DNA from: CAVPCZ01 sp963779225
GTDB taxonomy: Bacteria; Bacteroidota; Ignavibacteria; UBA10030; UBA6906
Assembly: GCA_963779225.1 (NCBI GenBank)
Contig: CAVZWW010000003.1
Span: forward strand, 2,542,001 to 2,606,000
Direction: 5' to 3'
DNA: 64,000 nucleotides
Position 1 is the stretch's first letter, and each line of letters starts with the position of its first letter. A program made the position numbers and the translations under genes. Of the stretch, positions 34,814 to 44,090 are shown piece by piece. A model generated the notes under the pieces. The model was given only the letters and a program-made list of their open reading frames with translations. It was not told the DNA's origin and did not search any database.

Positions 34814-37354
34814 ATGAACACCTCCTTGCTGCACATGTGCCTGGCGCTGCTCCTCTGTGCGTCCATGGCCTTCGGCGGAACGACAGGCAAACTGGCGGGT
34901 CGCGTGACAGACCGGCAATCAGGTGAAGCCATTGTCGGCGCCAATGTGGTCATCAAAGGGACCAGTCTGGGTGCGGCCACGGATATTGATGGATACTATT
35001 TCATCATCAATATCCCCCCGGGAAACTACGAAGTCGTGCTCAGTTGTGTCGGGTACACTCGCATGACCTACCGGAGTTCCATCCAGGTCGATCACACCAC
35101 CACACTCGATGTGCCGATGAACGCCGGATCGGTAAACCTGGACGAAGTCGTGGTGGAAGCCGAGCGTGTGGTGATCCAGCGCGATCAGAGTTCCACGATA
35201 CAGCGGACCACCGGCGAAGAAATGTCCAAGCTTCCGGTCAACTCGGTAAACGCCGTTCTGCTGCTGCAGACCGGCGTGGTGAATACCGGGGCGCTTCACG
35301 TCCGTGGCGGGCGTTCCGACGAAGTGGGGTACTACCTCGACGGGTACCGGGTGGAGGATCCGCTGTTTAATAGTTCCGTGCTCGAAGTGAACAACCAGGC
35401 TATTCAGGAAATGGAACTCCTCTCGGGCACCTTCAATGCGGAATACGGCAATGCGCTCTCCGGCGTGGTGAATGTCGTCACAAGGGAACCCCAGGAACGG
35501 TTCCGGGGGAACCTCCTCTACAAACAGACGAAGATCGGAATCGACGGACCGAGTGACAACCTGAACGAACGGTATCTTGAAGGGACCATCAGCGGACCCC
35601 TGTGGAGCGGGAGCCCGTTCGGTTTCCTCGTCACGGGCAAGAAAGTGGATGCCGACAACTACTACTCATCCGGCCTCACGATGACGGATTCTACGGGAAA
35701 GAAATCGATCGAGTTTTCGAAAGACAAACCGTTTGGATACAACGACCTCCTTACCGGGGTCGGCAAACTCTCGTGGTCACCGTCGGGCGCGACGAAAATC
35801 ACACTCCTTGACAACTATTCGAATCGAAAACGGAGAGCGTACAGTCACTCCAACCGCTTCATTCCTGACAGTACATATATCACCACGACGGAAAGCAATC
35901 TTCTGGGTATGACGTTCCGCCAGACCGCGTCGAGGGATCTGTTCTACGACATCCGCCTTTCATACTATCATTACGACTATCTGCGGTCGGTCAACGGCCG
36001 GTCGCCTGAACAATATACCCGGGCCCTGTTTACCACCTTCGCAAACTCCCTGTTCTACCAGAATATGTCCTCTTCGGTCTATGAAGAGCAGACGACCAAA
36101 GTCTATACGGTGAAGGGAGACATGACGTGGCAGATTGACAGGCTCAATCTGGTGAAAACGGGACTCGAGCTGAAGCTGAACGATCTGGACTACTATTATA
36201 ACAGTAACCCCGTGAATCCCACGGACCAGATCGTGAATCAGTACCGGAAAAAGCCGCTGGAAGGAGCGGCATACATTCAGGACAAGATTGAGTTCGAGAC
36301 GATCATCCTGAATCTCGGATTACGGTATGATTTCTTCGATGCGGCAACATCCTATCCCAGTGATCCGTTCAATCCGGACGACCCGCTTCAGGCACCTCTG
36401 GAGACAGAGATCCAATCGGTATTCAGCCCCCGCGTCGGGATTGCCTATCCCGTAACGGACAATATGGTATTTCATTTTTCCTACGGCCAGTTCTTCCAGA
36501 GACCGGAATTCCAGACTCTTTACAATAACCTGGAACGGGAGTTTGCCAACCGGGGAACGACCCTGTTCGGTTCTCCCGCGCTCAAGCCCGAGCAAACATC
36601 CAGTTATGAGCTTGGCATCATGACCACGCTGGGCAGCAGCGCGTCCGCACAGGTCACGTTTTTCAGCAAGAAGATCCAGAACCTGATCGGGGTGGCCTGG
36701 ATCTATTCGCCCCATGCCTATGCCTACTACGTGAACGAGGACTTTGCGACGGTGAACGGACTCGAGGTATCGACAAAGGTGAGGCTGCAGAATGTCTCGT
36801 TCAACGTGAACTATACATACGCCGTGGCCAAGGGAAGTTCGTCGACACAACAGGAACGGTACACGAGCGTCTATAATATTGTCGGTGTTCAGTCACTCCG
36901 GTTCCTTCCCCTGGACTTTGACCAGCGGCATACCGCGAATGCGCAGATCGGCATCGATTTTGGCCAGGACGAAGGACCGTTCGGCTTCCTGCCACCCGTC
37001 TTTGAGCGTACCACCTTTACGTTCATTATGCGGTATGGAAGCGGTCTGCCGTATACGTTCAATCCGGCACGCTCCATCTATGTGGCAGAGCCCAACAATG
37101 CACTTCTGCCGGCGACGTTCAACGTCGACCTGTTCGCACGCAAGGCGTTCATGCTCGGACCGGTGGAACTGGGTCTCTTCGTGGACGTGCGGAATCTTTT
37201 CAACAGGAAGAATGTCGTCTACGTCTACCCTGCGACCGGTTCGCCCGACCTCTCCGGAGAAGAATCGGCCAAAGCCACGCCGGATTGGCAGCAGGACCCG
37301 ACGAACTATGCGTCCCCGCGAACATTCTATCTCGGCGTTGACCTCGGACTTTAG
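34814..37354 (+). CDS. TonB-dependent outer-membrane receptor (Oar/SusC-like)
   Basis: The start is ATG at 34814 with AGGAGA eight bases upstream. The protein is 846 residues. A signal peptide is followed by a carboxypeptidase regulatory-like beta domain (GKLAGRVTDRQSGEAIVGAN, about 22-100), a TonB plug (about 125-240; VHVRGGRSDEVGYYLDG) and a 22-strand barrel to the end. It would take up glycan or peptide fragments with TonB energy. It is followed by a large surface protein and a PorV-like protein, an arrangement similar in logic to SusC/SusD pairs, although no SusD homologue is recognisable. Confidence 0.9.
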   Translation: MNTSLLHMCLALLLCASMAFGGTTGKLAGRVTDRQSGEAIVGANVVIKGTSLGAATDIDGYYFIINIPPGNYEVVLSCVGYTRMTYRSSIQVDHTTTLDVPMNAGSVNLDEVVVEAERVVIQRDQSSTIQRTTGEEMSKLPVNSVNAVLLLQTGVVNTGALHVRGGRSDEVGYYLDGYRVEDPLFNSSVLEVNNQAIQEMELLSGTFNAEYGNALSGVVNVVTREPQERFRGNLLYKQTKIGIDGPSDNLNERYLEGTISGPLWSGSPFGFLVTGKKVDADNYYSSGLTMTDSTGKKSIEFSKDKPFGYNDLLTGVGKLSWSPSGATKITLLDNYSNRKRRAYSHSNRFIPDSTYITTTESNLLGMTFRQTASRDLFYDIRLSYYHYDYLRSVNGRSPEQYTRALFTTFANSLFYQNMSSSVYEEQTTKVYTVKGDMTWQIDRLNLVKTGLELKLNDLDYYYNSNPVNPTDQIVNQYRKKPLEGAAYIQDKIEFETIILNLGLRYDFFDAATSYPSDPFNPDDPLQAPLETEIQSVFSPRVGIAYPVTDNMVFHFSYGQFFQRPEFQTLYNNLEREFANRGTTLFGSPALKPEQTSSYELGIMTTLGSSASAQVTFFSKKIQNLIGVAWIYSPHAYAYYVNEDFATVNGLEVSTKVRLQNVSFNVNYTYAVAKGSSSTQQERYTSVYNIVGVQSLRFLPLDFDQRHTANAQIGIDFGQDEGPFGFLPPVFERTTFTFIMRYGSGLPYTFNPARSIYVAEPNNALLPATFNVDLFARKAFMLGPVELGLFVDVRNLFNRKNVVYVYPATGSPDLSGEESAKATPDWQQDPTNYASPRTFYLGVDLGL

Positions 37355-37394
37355 ACCGGGAGCACGAGCCTTCTCTTAAAGGAGAACGAACACT

Positions 37395-39332
37395 ATGAAA
37401 CACAGGGCACTTTGTCTCTTCATCCTGATCGCGAGCGTGGCGGCGCCACTGGCCGCACAACGGCGTCCTGATGCACGCGAAGGAATGGAGAATCGTCCTT
37501 CGCTCGGCAAGCCTTCCGCACCCATTGACCGGGCCCAGAATGTCATCAACATCAACCAGCTGGGGGAAGTGGTGACCAATATGGGGCAGTGGCACCCCTA
37601 TACAGGCACGTTCCCGCGGGGCCGCTGGCCCATCAACACGAACCACGATCAACTGTACAAGATGACCTTCGCTGTCGGCATCCCGTACAGCGGGATATAC
37701 GGTGCGAATGTGGCGAATGCCCGCGGGAATGGGACAAAGGAATGGGATCCAATTCCCGGATTTAACAACCCCAACGTGGGGAAGATCGCGCTGAGTTCCG
37801 ACAAAACAACGTGGCCCCTTGACAATGCCGGCCAGCCGTACTGGCCTATCCGCACAGCGGACGGACGGGACAGTATTGTCTCGCAGCAGGACTCGTACTG
37901 CATCTATCGCGACAACACCAATGCACAGGTCGTCAAACTCAACATTCAGGTGACACAGACGAGTTATGCGTGGAGCACATCGAAAGACCAGGACTATATC
38001 ATCTATAAGCTGGACATCCTCAACGACACGACGGCTGCGAAAGACAGCCTCTATTTCGGCCTGTATTATGATTTTGACGGCGGCGGAATCACCAATGAAT
38101 TCGATGACGATTACTATGTGTGGGATTCGACCAACCAGTTGACCTATGTCGTCGATCCGCAGGGGACCACATCCTGGGAGCCGGGGTCCGTGCCCTTCCT
38201 TCTGGGGCTGAGATTTCTGGAAACGCCGAAGGTCGATGCGAACGGCAGGTCGGACCAGAATGGTACTCGCCGGGGGATCACCGACTGGCACTACAGCGGC
38301 GTCTACAGCTCCGCCTGGGGTGATAATGTCGCCGATGATACGATTTTCTACAACTGGATGAGCAGTTCGGAAGTGCAGCGCAACAATCCCTCCCGGCCGA
38401 CGCTCTTCCACGGCCCCAACCGCCATATTGATGACTGGCGCCTTCAGGATACGCTCACGGGCAGTCAGCCTGACGGGGATGGGGTGGATGGCATCGCGGC
38501 AAGCGGTCCATATCATATGGAACCCGGTGAAACGATGACGTTTATCTTTGCTCTTGTTGCAGGAAAGGACAAAGCGCAGCTGTATCAGAACGCCGAACGA
38601 TTGTACGATATCTATAATAACAGTCTCAAGATCATTCCTCCGCCGAAGCCAACCGTGGAATACACCGCACTGGAGAACACGGTAACATTGCGCTGGAGCA
38701 ATGACATCGAATTTTCCTATCTCGATCCGGTGACGGGGACTTCAGGCGTAAAGGAGTACCGGGTGTACAAGACCACGGATCCGAGCCGGGCGGAATGGGG
38801 ACCTCCCGTGGCGGTTATTCCCCGCGATACCGTGCAACCGAGCGGGTCCAGCTATCAATGGACGGATCCGGAAGTCACATCGAACTATTTCTACTATTCC
38901 TATTCAGTGACCGTGCTTGACGTTGACAGTCTCGAGTCCCAGCCGGCATTCCTGCCGGCAGATCAGTCGGCATATCAGAATACGGTTGAAGCCAGACCGG
39001 TGGACGCGCCGACAACTTCCCTGAACGATATCAGGGTGGTCCCCAATCCGTATATCATCTCCGCTGCATGGGAGCGCAAGCGGTTGGGGGACCCCAAGCT
39101 GGGTGAGCCCATCAGGGATATCGCTTTCACGAATCTTCCCGGCGTCTGCACGATCACGATCTACACGCTCGACGGCAACCTGGTGAAAACCATCGAACAC
39201 ACCAACGGTCAGGGAACGGAGTTCTGGGATCTGCGCACCTTCTCCAACCAGCAGATCGCCACGGGCACCTATTTCTATCACGTCAAGTCGGACGCCGGCG
39301 AGCGGGTGAGCAGATTCGCCGTTGTGCGCTAG
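37395..39332 (+). CDS. Large exported surface protein with C-terminal sorting-like tail
   Basis: The start ATG at 37395 follows AAAGGAGAA. The protein is 645 residues with a signal peptide ending APLAAQ. The body is beta-rich without recognised catalytic motifs. A fibronectin type III-like module spans about residues 415-525 (TVEYTALENTVTLRW). The last 90 residues begin VVPNPYI and end in a tail (GTYFYHVKSDAGERVS...FAVVR) resembling type IX sorting domains. Placed directly between the TonB receptor and the PorV-like gene, it may be a surface glycan-binding partner of the receptor. This role is inferred from position. Confidence 0.75.
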   Translation: MKHRALCLFILIASVAAPLAAQRRPDAREGMENRPSLGKPSAPIDRAQNVININQLGEVVTNMGQWHPYTGTFPRGRWPINTNHDQLYKMTFAVGIPYSGIYGANVANARGNGTKEWDPIPGFNNPNVGKIALSSDKTTWPLDNAGQPYWPIRTADGRDSIVSQQDSYCIYRDNTNAQVVKLNIQVTQTSYAWSTSKDQDYIIYKLDILNDTTAAKDSLYFGLYYDFDGGGITNEFDDDYYVWDSTNQLTYVVDPQGTTSWEPGSVPFLLGLRFLETPKVDANGRSDQNGTRRGITDWHYSGVYSSAWGDNVADDTIFYNWMSSSEVQRNNPSRPTLFHGPNRHIDDWRLQDTLTGSQPDGDGVDGIAASGPYHMEPGETMTFIFALVAGKDKAQLYQNAERLYDIYNNSLKIIPPPKPTVEYTALENTVTLRWSNDIEFSYLDPVTGTSGVKEYRVYKTTDPSRAEWGPPVAVIPRDTVQPSGSSYQWTDPEVTSNYFYYSYSVTVLDVDSLESQPAFLPADQSAYQNTVEARPVDAPTTSLNDIRVVPNPYIISAAWERKRLGDPKLGEPIRDIAFTNLPGVCTITIYTLDGNLVKTIEHTNGQGTEFWDLRTFSNQQIATGTYFYHVKSDAGERVSRFAVVR

Positions 39333-39346
39333 GAAAGGATCCTGAC

Positions 39347-40363
39347 ATGAGAACCATACTTTCGAACATCAGCATCGCGCTTCTGCTCTGCGCGGTCGTG
39401 CCGGTCCTCGCTGTAGGCCAGGAGTTCAGTACGGTGGGCCATGCCAGCGCCAATTTCCTCAAGATCCCCGTGGAACCGGTGGGGTCGTCGCTCGGGAATT
39501 CTCTCGTTGCATCGGCCGAAGGAGTGTTGGGGCTTTACTGGAACCCGGGTGCACTGGGCTACACCGAAGGGACGGAGATACTTTTTTCCCGCATGAACTG
39601 GATTGGCGACACGCATCTCTCCTATGTCGGCGTCGCCCAGGTTGTCGGTCCCGGAGCTATCGGCCTCAGCGTCACGGCCTTGACCATGGATGACATGGAA
39701 ATCACCACGGAACTCCAGCCGAACGGGACAGGCGAGCAATTTAGCTCCGGAAGCTACGCGGTGGGCCTCTCCTTCGGCATGAAGATCATCGATCAGTTCA
39801 GCTTCGGCGGAACGGTCAAGTATATTCATGAGTATATCTGGGAGACCAGCGGCTCCACCTACGGTTTCGATCTGGGCTCTGTCTATACCGCCGATTTCCA
39901 CCACCTGCGCATCGGGATGCGCATCACCAACTTCGGGGGACAAATGACCTTTACCGGAGCCCCCATCGACAACAAGCCGGAAGAGGTCGCGCAATCGGGG
40001 ATCTCCTATCCCTATGATCCCCGCTTGGAACGGATTGCGGAAGAGTCCCCCCTGCCGCAAGCATTCAATGTCGGCGTCTCCTTTGAGCCGATTCCATTGG
40101 ACGGACAGCGCATTACGCTGACGGCGGCGGTCAACGACCCGAATGACAATGTTACCCAGATGGAATTCGGAGCGGAGTACTGCTGGAATGAGACGGTGTT
40201 TCTCAGAGCCGGATACAAGACCGGCTTCGACGAACAGAATTTCAGCGGCGGGGTCGGGCTGCGGGCGCTCCTGGCAGGGATCACCACGCGCGTGGACTTC
40301 GCGTACGCCGCATTCGGCCAGCTGGGAAGTGTCGGCGTGCTCAGCCTTCGCCTCGGATTCTGA
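39347..40363 (+). CDS. PorV/PorQ-family outer-membrane protein
   Basis: The protein is 338 residues with a signal peptide ending AVGQ and a 14-strand-type beta-barrel ending in LRLGF (C-terminal Phe). The N-terminal segment GHASANFLKIPVEPVGSSLGN...GVLGLYWNPGAL is the signature of the PorV/PorQ/UPF0164 family, which shuttles type IX cargo on the outer membrane. It follows the surface protein by 14 bases and may be the dedicated attachment partner for this operon rather than the general PorV. Confidence 0.88.
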   Translation: MRTILSNISIALLLCAVVPVLAVGQEFSTVGHASANFLKIPVEPVGSSLGNSLVASAEGVLGLYWNPGALGYTEGTEILFSRMNWIGDTHLSYVGVAQVVGPGAIGLSVTALTMDDMEITTELQPNGTGEQFSSGSYAVGLSFGMKIIDQFSFGGTVKYIHEYIWETSGSTYGFDLGSVYTADFHHLRIGMRITNFGGQMTFTGAPIDNKPEEVAQSGISYPYDPRLERIAEESPLPQAFNVGVSFEPIPLDGQRITLTAAVNDPNDNVTQMEFGAEYCWNETVFLRAGYKTGFDEQNFSGGVGLRALLAGITTRVDFAYAAFGQLGSVGVLSLRLGF

Positions 40364-40588
40364 TGTGTGGCCGGGTACTGCCTCCGCGGCCGGCCGGGGA
40401 ATGGCACGATTCCCGAAGAGGAAGTGCTCCGCGTAGCGCCGGTGCTCTTGCGTCCGGGCATGCCGCCCGGGCTGTTCCCTGATCAGGGCTGCCGGAGAGC
40501 GGACGCGCTCGCCGGTGTCAACGAAAGAACATATGCAGGTCCGTAACCCCAATTCACTCTAACAATCATTCTCTCAGTGGAGGGTGCA
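40364..40588. other. Intergenic spacer before the beta-helix gene
   Basis: These 225 bases hold GC-rich palindromic stretches (cggccggccggg, gggcatgccgcccggg) and a GGAGGG ribosome-binding site ending at 40583. No gene or definite promoter was seen. Confidence 0.4.
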
Positions 40589-42499
40589 ATGAAATCTCGC
40601 TTACGTCTTTGGACCATGGTGCTGGGCACGCTGTTCCTTCTCGTCTCCTCGGGAGTTCTCGCGCAAAACCTGACCGGGACCAAGATCATCGGCGGCACAG
40701 GCACACCGGACTATCCTACGCTCTCAGCGGCAATCGCCGATCTGAACGCCAAACATGCGTCCGGCACAGTGACGTTTCTGATCGATGGGGATCTGACAGA
40801 ACCGGGATCGCCGGAGATCACCGACACGGCGCTTACCGGTGCAAACAGACTGATCATCAAACCGAACGTGGGAAAGACGCCGACAGTAACGTTTACCGCC
40901 GTTGCCACTTCCGGGAACAAAGGAAATGCCGGTCTCACCATTACCGGCAACACGGCCAGCCTCGGGAGCGTTGGCAACACAACGATCGACGGTTCCAACA
41001 TGACGAACGGCACGTCACGGGATATGACATTCGCAATTGACGACGCAACGAATGGCCGCTACCTCATCCGTTTGAGTGGGAACACCGACAATGTCATCAT
41101 CTCGAATCTCACACTTGTGCCGACAGCCATACGGACAGCCTCGGCATCGGGAAACAGGACCTATGCAATCAATTGTCTGGCGTTGGCTTCCGGTGCGGCG
41201 GACAATGTCACGATAACCAATTGCACCATCGTGGGATCCACCACGTCGGCATTTTATTATGGGATCTATAAACCCGATGGGGGCACTGTCCCCGCCGGCA
41301 AAGACTTAAGAATTGCCGGCAACAATATATTTGCCCAGCACAAAGGCATGAGTCTCTGGGGTCAGGCCGGTACCACGAACATCAGTTACAATTACATCTC
41401 CATGCTGGGTGCACTTGCCGGCAGTTACGTCCAGAACAGTATCAATGCGATCTATGTGCAGACGTGGACAGGGACCTGCAACATCAACAACAACAAACTG
41501 GTCACCTTAAAAGCCACCGCGCTGGCGCAAACCACACTGAAACCGCTCTATGGCATCCTTCTTTACAATACCTCCGTCGATGCACCCGCGGGGCAGACGG
41601 CGAATGTCTATAACAATTTTATCAGCGATTTTACCTACACGGGCGATGCTGCAAGCACTGCGTCGGAAATCAACGGAATAGCGGTCGATGCATACGGGCA
41701 AACAACAAACGTGTATTACAACACCGTGTACATCAACAATGCGAACATCACCAGCAATCCGGTCTATGGCATTCGTGTGTATGATGATTCTCTCCAGACC
41801 GCAAATCTAAAGAACAACATTGTTGTGAACACCGTGGACCATGATTCTTCCTATGCCATCTATCGCGGTGGGACTGCGACCGATGCCGCCATACTCGCGG
41901 ACTACAACGATCTCTACGTTTCGGGCACGGCAGCAAGCATCGGTATGTACGGCACCACGAAGTGCAAAACACTTGCAGACTGGAAGACCGCTTCGGGCCA
42001 GGATGCCCACAGCGTCAGCGTGAATCCGGCGAATCCGTTTGGAGCCCCCGGACAACTCAAAAGCCTCACCGACCTGCACTGGATCTCTGCGGCATCGAAT
42101 GTTTTTGCCGGCACACCGATCCCCACCTACACCACGGATATTGACGGGGAGACGCGGAACGCCACAACGCCCTACATGGGAGCCGATGAAGCAGGGCCGC
42201 TGACCGGCGTGGCACCGGAAGACATGGCTGCGCCATTGACCTTCGCACTCGCGCAAAACTATCCGAACCCGTTCAACCCGGTGACGGTCATTGACTATCA
42301 GCTTGCGAAGGATGGTCTTGCGTCGTTGCGCGTGTACGACATGCTGGGGCGGGAGGTTGGAACGCTGGTGAACGAGCGCCAGGGTGCCGGACGGCACACG
42401 GTTCGCTTCGATGGTGCCGGTCTTTCGAGCGGTGTCTATTTCTACAGGCTGACCAGCGGCGAGAGGACCGAGACACGCCTGATGCAGCTTCTGAAGTAG
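40589..42499 (+). CDS. Secreted right-handed beta-helix protein with type IX tail
   Basis: The start is ATG at 40589, six bases after GGAGGG. The protein is 636 residues with a signal peptide ending VLAQ. Many short strands with repeated Asn-rich turns (NNVTITNCTIVG-like pattern, NINNNKLV, YNNFISDF, YYNTVYINN) indicate a parallel beta-helix over residues 30-530. The sorting tail starts LAQNYPNPFNP and ends RLMQLLK. Such proteins are often pectin/alginate-type lyases or surface binding proteins; no clear lyase residues stand out. It comes after the PorV-like gene and closes the rightward glycan locus. Confidence 0.85.
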   Translation: MKSRLRLWTMVLGTLFLLVSSGVLAQNLTGTKIIGGTGTPDYPTLSAAIADLNAKHASGTVTFLIDGDLTEPGSPEITDTALTGANRLIIKPNVGKTPTVTFTAVATSGNKGNAGLTITGNTASLGSVGNTTIDGSNMTNGTSRDMTFAIDDATNGRYLIRLSGNTDNVIISNLTLVPTAIRTASASGNRTYAINCLALASGAADNVTITNCTIVGSTTSAFYYGIYKPDGGTVPAGKDLRIAGNNIFAQHKGMSLWGQAGTTNISYNYISMLGALAGSYVQNSINAIYVQTWTGTCNINNNKLVTLKATALAQTTLKPLYGILLYNTSVDAPAGQTANVYNNFISDFTYTGDAASTASEINGIAVDAYGQTTNVYYNTVYINNANITSNPVYGIRVYDDSLQTANLKNNIVVNTVDHDSSYAIYRGGTATDAAILADYNDLYVSGTAASIGMYGTTKCKTLADWKTASGQDAHSVSVNPANPFGAPGQLKSLTDLHWISAASNVFAGTPIPTYTTDIDGETRNATTPYMGADEAGPLTGVAPEDMAAPLTFALAQNYPNPFNPVTVIDYQLAKDGLASLRVYDMLGREVGTLVNERQGAGRHTVRFDGAGLSSGVYFYRLTSGERTETRLMQLLK

Positions 42500-42585
42500 C
42501 GGGACACGGCGTCTGGAAGAAGGGGGAGAGATGTCCCGAAAGGGCCGCATGCAGCATCTGAGAGAGCCGGATACAGGTGCTGAGA

Positions 42586-42626
42586 GCACCGGACGATGAT
42601 GGTGGCGCGGCCGGGTGCGGTTTTTT
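42586..42626 (+). terminator. Rho-independent terminator after the beta-helix gene
   Basis: The stem GCACCGG (42586-42592) pairs with CCGGGTGC (42611-42618) with one bulged base, followed by GG and six T residues (42621-42626). Confidence 0.6.
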
Positions 42627-42650
42627 GGAATACCTGCATGGAGTTCCTGT

Positions 42651-42689
42651 AACGGGCGCCGCATGCCTTTCCCGCAATCGGCGCCCGTT
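42651..42689. promoter_or_regulatory. Strong hairpin upstream of rocD
   Basis: A perfect 11-bp stem (AACGGGCGCCG at 42651-42661 with CGGCGCCCGTT at 42679-42689) has a 17-base loop and no T tract. It lies 50 bases before the rocD start and could be a leader structure or part of a terminator pair. Its function is unknown. Confidence 0.5.
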
Positions 42690-42739
42690 GGAACCTCCGA
42701 CATGAACAGTTTCACTTCACAAGAGGCCACGATCCCCGC

Positions 42740-43948
42740 ATGATGAAAGCACGACACTACATTTCCCTCGAAGAAGAGTTCGGAGCCCACAACTATCATC
42801 CTCTGGATGTCGTCATCCAGAAAGCGAAGGGGGCCTGGGTGGTGGATTGCGAGGGCAAGAAATATCTGGATTGCCTCTCCGCGTATTCAGCGCTGAATCA
42901 CGGCCATTGCCATCCTCAGATCCGGAAAGCGGTCGTGGCACAGATGAGACGGGTGACGCTGACCAGCCGTGCATTTCGGAACGACCAGCTTCCTCTTCTG
43001 TACAAGGCCCTTCATGATCTCACCGGATATGACATCGCATTGCCCATGAACTCCGGTGCGGAAGCGGTGGAGACCGCGATCAAGGCGGCACGGAAGTGGG
43101 GATACACGAAGAAGGGAATCCCCCGGGACATGGCCGAGATCATTTGCTGTTCGGGCAACTTCCACGGCCGGACGACGACCATCGTGGGCTTTTCCACGGA
43201 GGAGCAGTACCGCGACGGATTCGGGCCGTTCACCCCGGGATTCCGCATCGTGCGATACGGCGACATTGAGGACCTCAGGCGGGCGATCACTCCGAACACC
43301 GCCGCCTTCCTGGTGGAGCCGATTCAAGGAGAGGCAGGGATCGTTGTTCCGCCCGAGGGTTACCTCCGCGAGGCCGCCCGCATCTGCAAGGCGAATAACA
43401 TCCTGTTCATTGCGGATGAGATCCAGACGGGGTTGGGACGAACCGGCAAGCTCTTCGCGTTCGAGCACGAGGAGATTCGGCCGGATGCGGTGATTATCGG
43501 GAAAGCCCTCGGGGGTGGGTTCTACCCTGTCTCCGCTGTGCTGGCCAACAGGGAGGTGCTCGAGGTGTTCCATCCGGGGGACCATGGCTCAACCTTTGGC
43601 GGAAATCCGCTGGCCTGCGCGGCAGCAATCAGTGCCCTGAAGGTCCTTGTTCGCGCGAAGCTCGTGAAGCGATCGTTCGATATGGGCAGATATTTCATGA
43701 CAAAACTCAGTGCAATCAACAGTCCCCGCATCAAACAGATACGGGGGCGGGGACTGCTGATCGGTATGGTTCTCGACACCAGGGCACGCCCCTATTGCGA
43801 AGCACTGGCAAAGAAGGGACTTCTCTGCAAGGAAACGCACGAGAATGTCATCCGGTTTGCCCCGCCCCTGATCATTGCCAGAAAAGAGATCGACTGGGCG
43901 TGCAGGAGGATAGCCGATACCATGAAGGAGGTTGGTGGATCTACATAA
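42740..43948 (+). CDS. rocD: Ornithine aminotransferase
   Basis: The protein is 402 residues and belongs to class III PLP-dependent aminotransferases. The PLP lysine is K255 in IIGKALGGG, D226 in ADEIQTGLGRTG contacts the pyridine nitrogen, and GNFHGRT and MNSGAEAVETAIK are the cofactor phosphate and substrate regions. The close resemblance to ornithine-delta-aminotransferase (EEEFGAHNYHPLDVVI at the N-terminus, YSALNHGHCHP) supports conversion of ornithine and 2-oxoglutarate to glutamate semialdehyde and glutamate in arginine breakdown. Two adjacent ATG codons (42740 and 42743) are possible starts. Confidence 0.95.
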   Translation: MMKARHYISLEEEFGAHNYHPLDVVIQKAKGAWVVDCEGKKYLDCLSAYSALNHGHCHPQIRKAVVAQMRRVTLTSRAFRNDQLPLLYKALHDLTGYDIALPMNSGAEAVETAIKAARKWGYTKKGIPRDMAEIICCSGNFHGRTTTIVGFSTEEQYRDGFGPFTPGFRIVRYGDIEDLRRAITPNTAAFLVEPIQGEAGIVVPPEGYLREAARICKANNILFIADEIQTGLGRTGKLFAFEHEEIRPDAVIIGKALGGGFYPVSAVLANREVLEVFHPGDHGSTFGGNPLACAAAISALKVLVRAKLVKRSFDMGRYFMTKLSAINSPRIKQIRGRGLLIGMVLDTRARPYCEALAKKGLLCKETHENVIRFAPPLIIARKEIDWACRRIADTMKEVGGST

Positions 43949-44090
43949 GCGGGATCGAAAGAGCGTGCGTCGAAATGCGCGGGTCCGCCCTTCTTGATTC
44001 TCTGACGTCCCGTCCGTAGGTTAGGGAGGGGATGCTCGGTCGCTTCTTCTTGAATTGCGCCTTCACCGTTTGGTTGTCCCGGAAGAACGA

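Noticed and set aside
37200..38516. Minus-strand ORF of 438 codons opposite the surface protein and receptor 3' end
   Set aside because: It crosses two well-supported plus-strand genes and shows no domain or ribosome-binding site.
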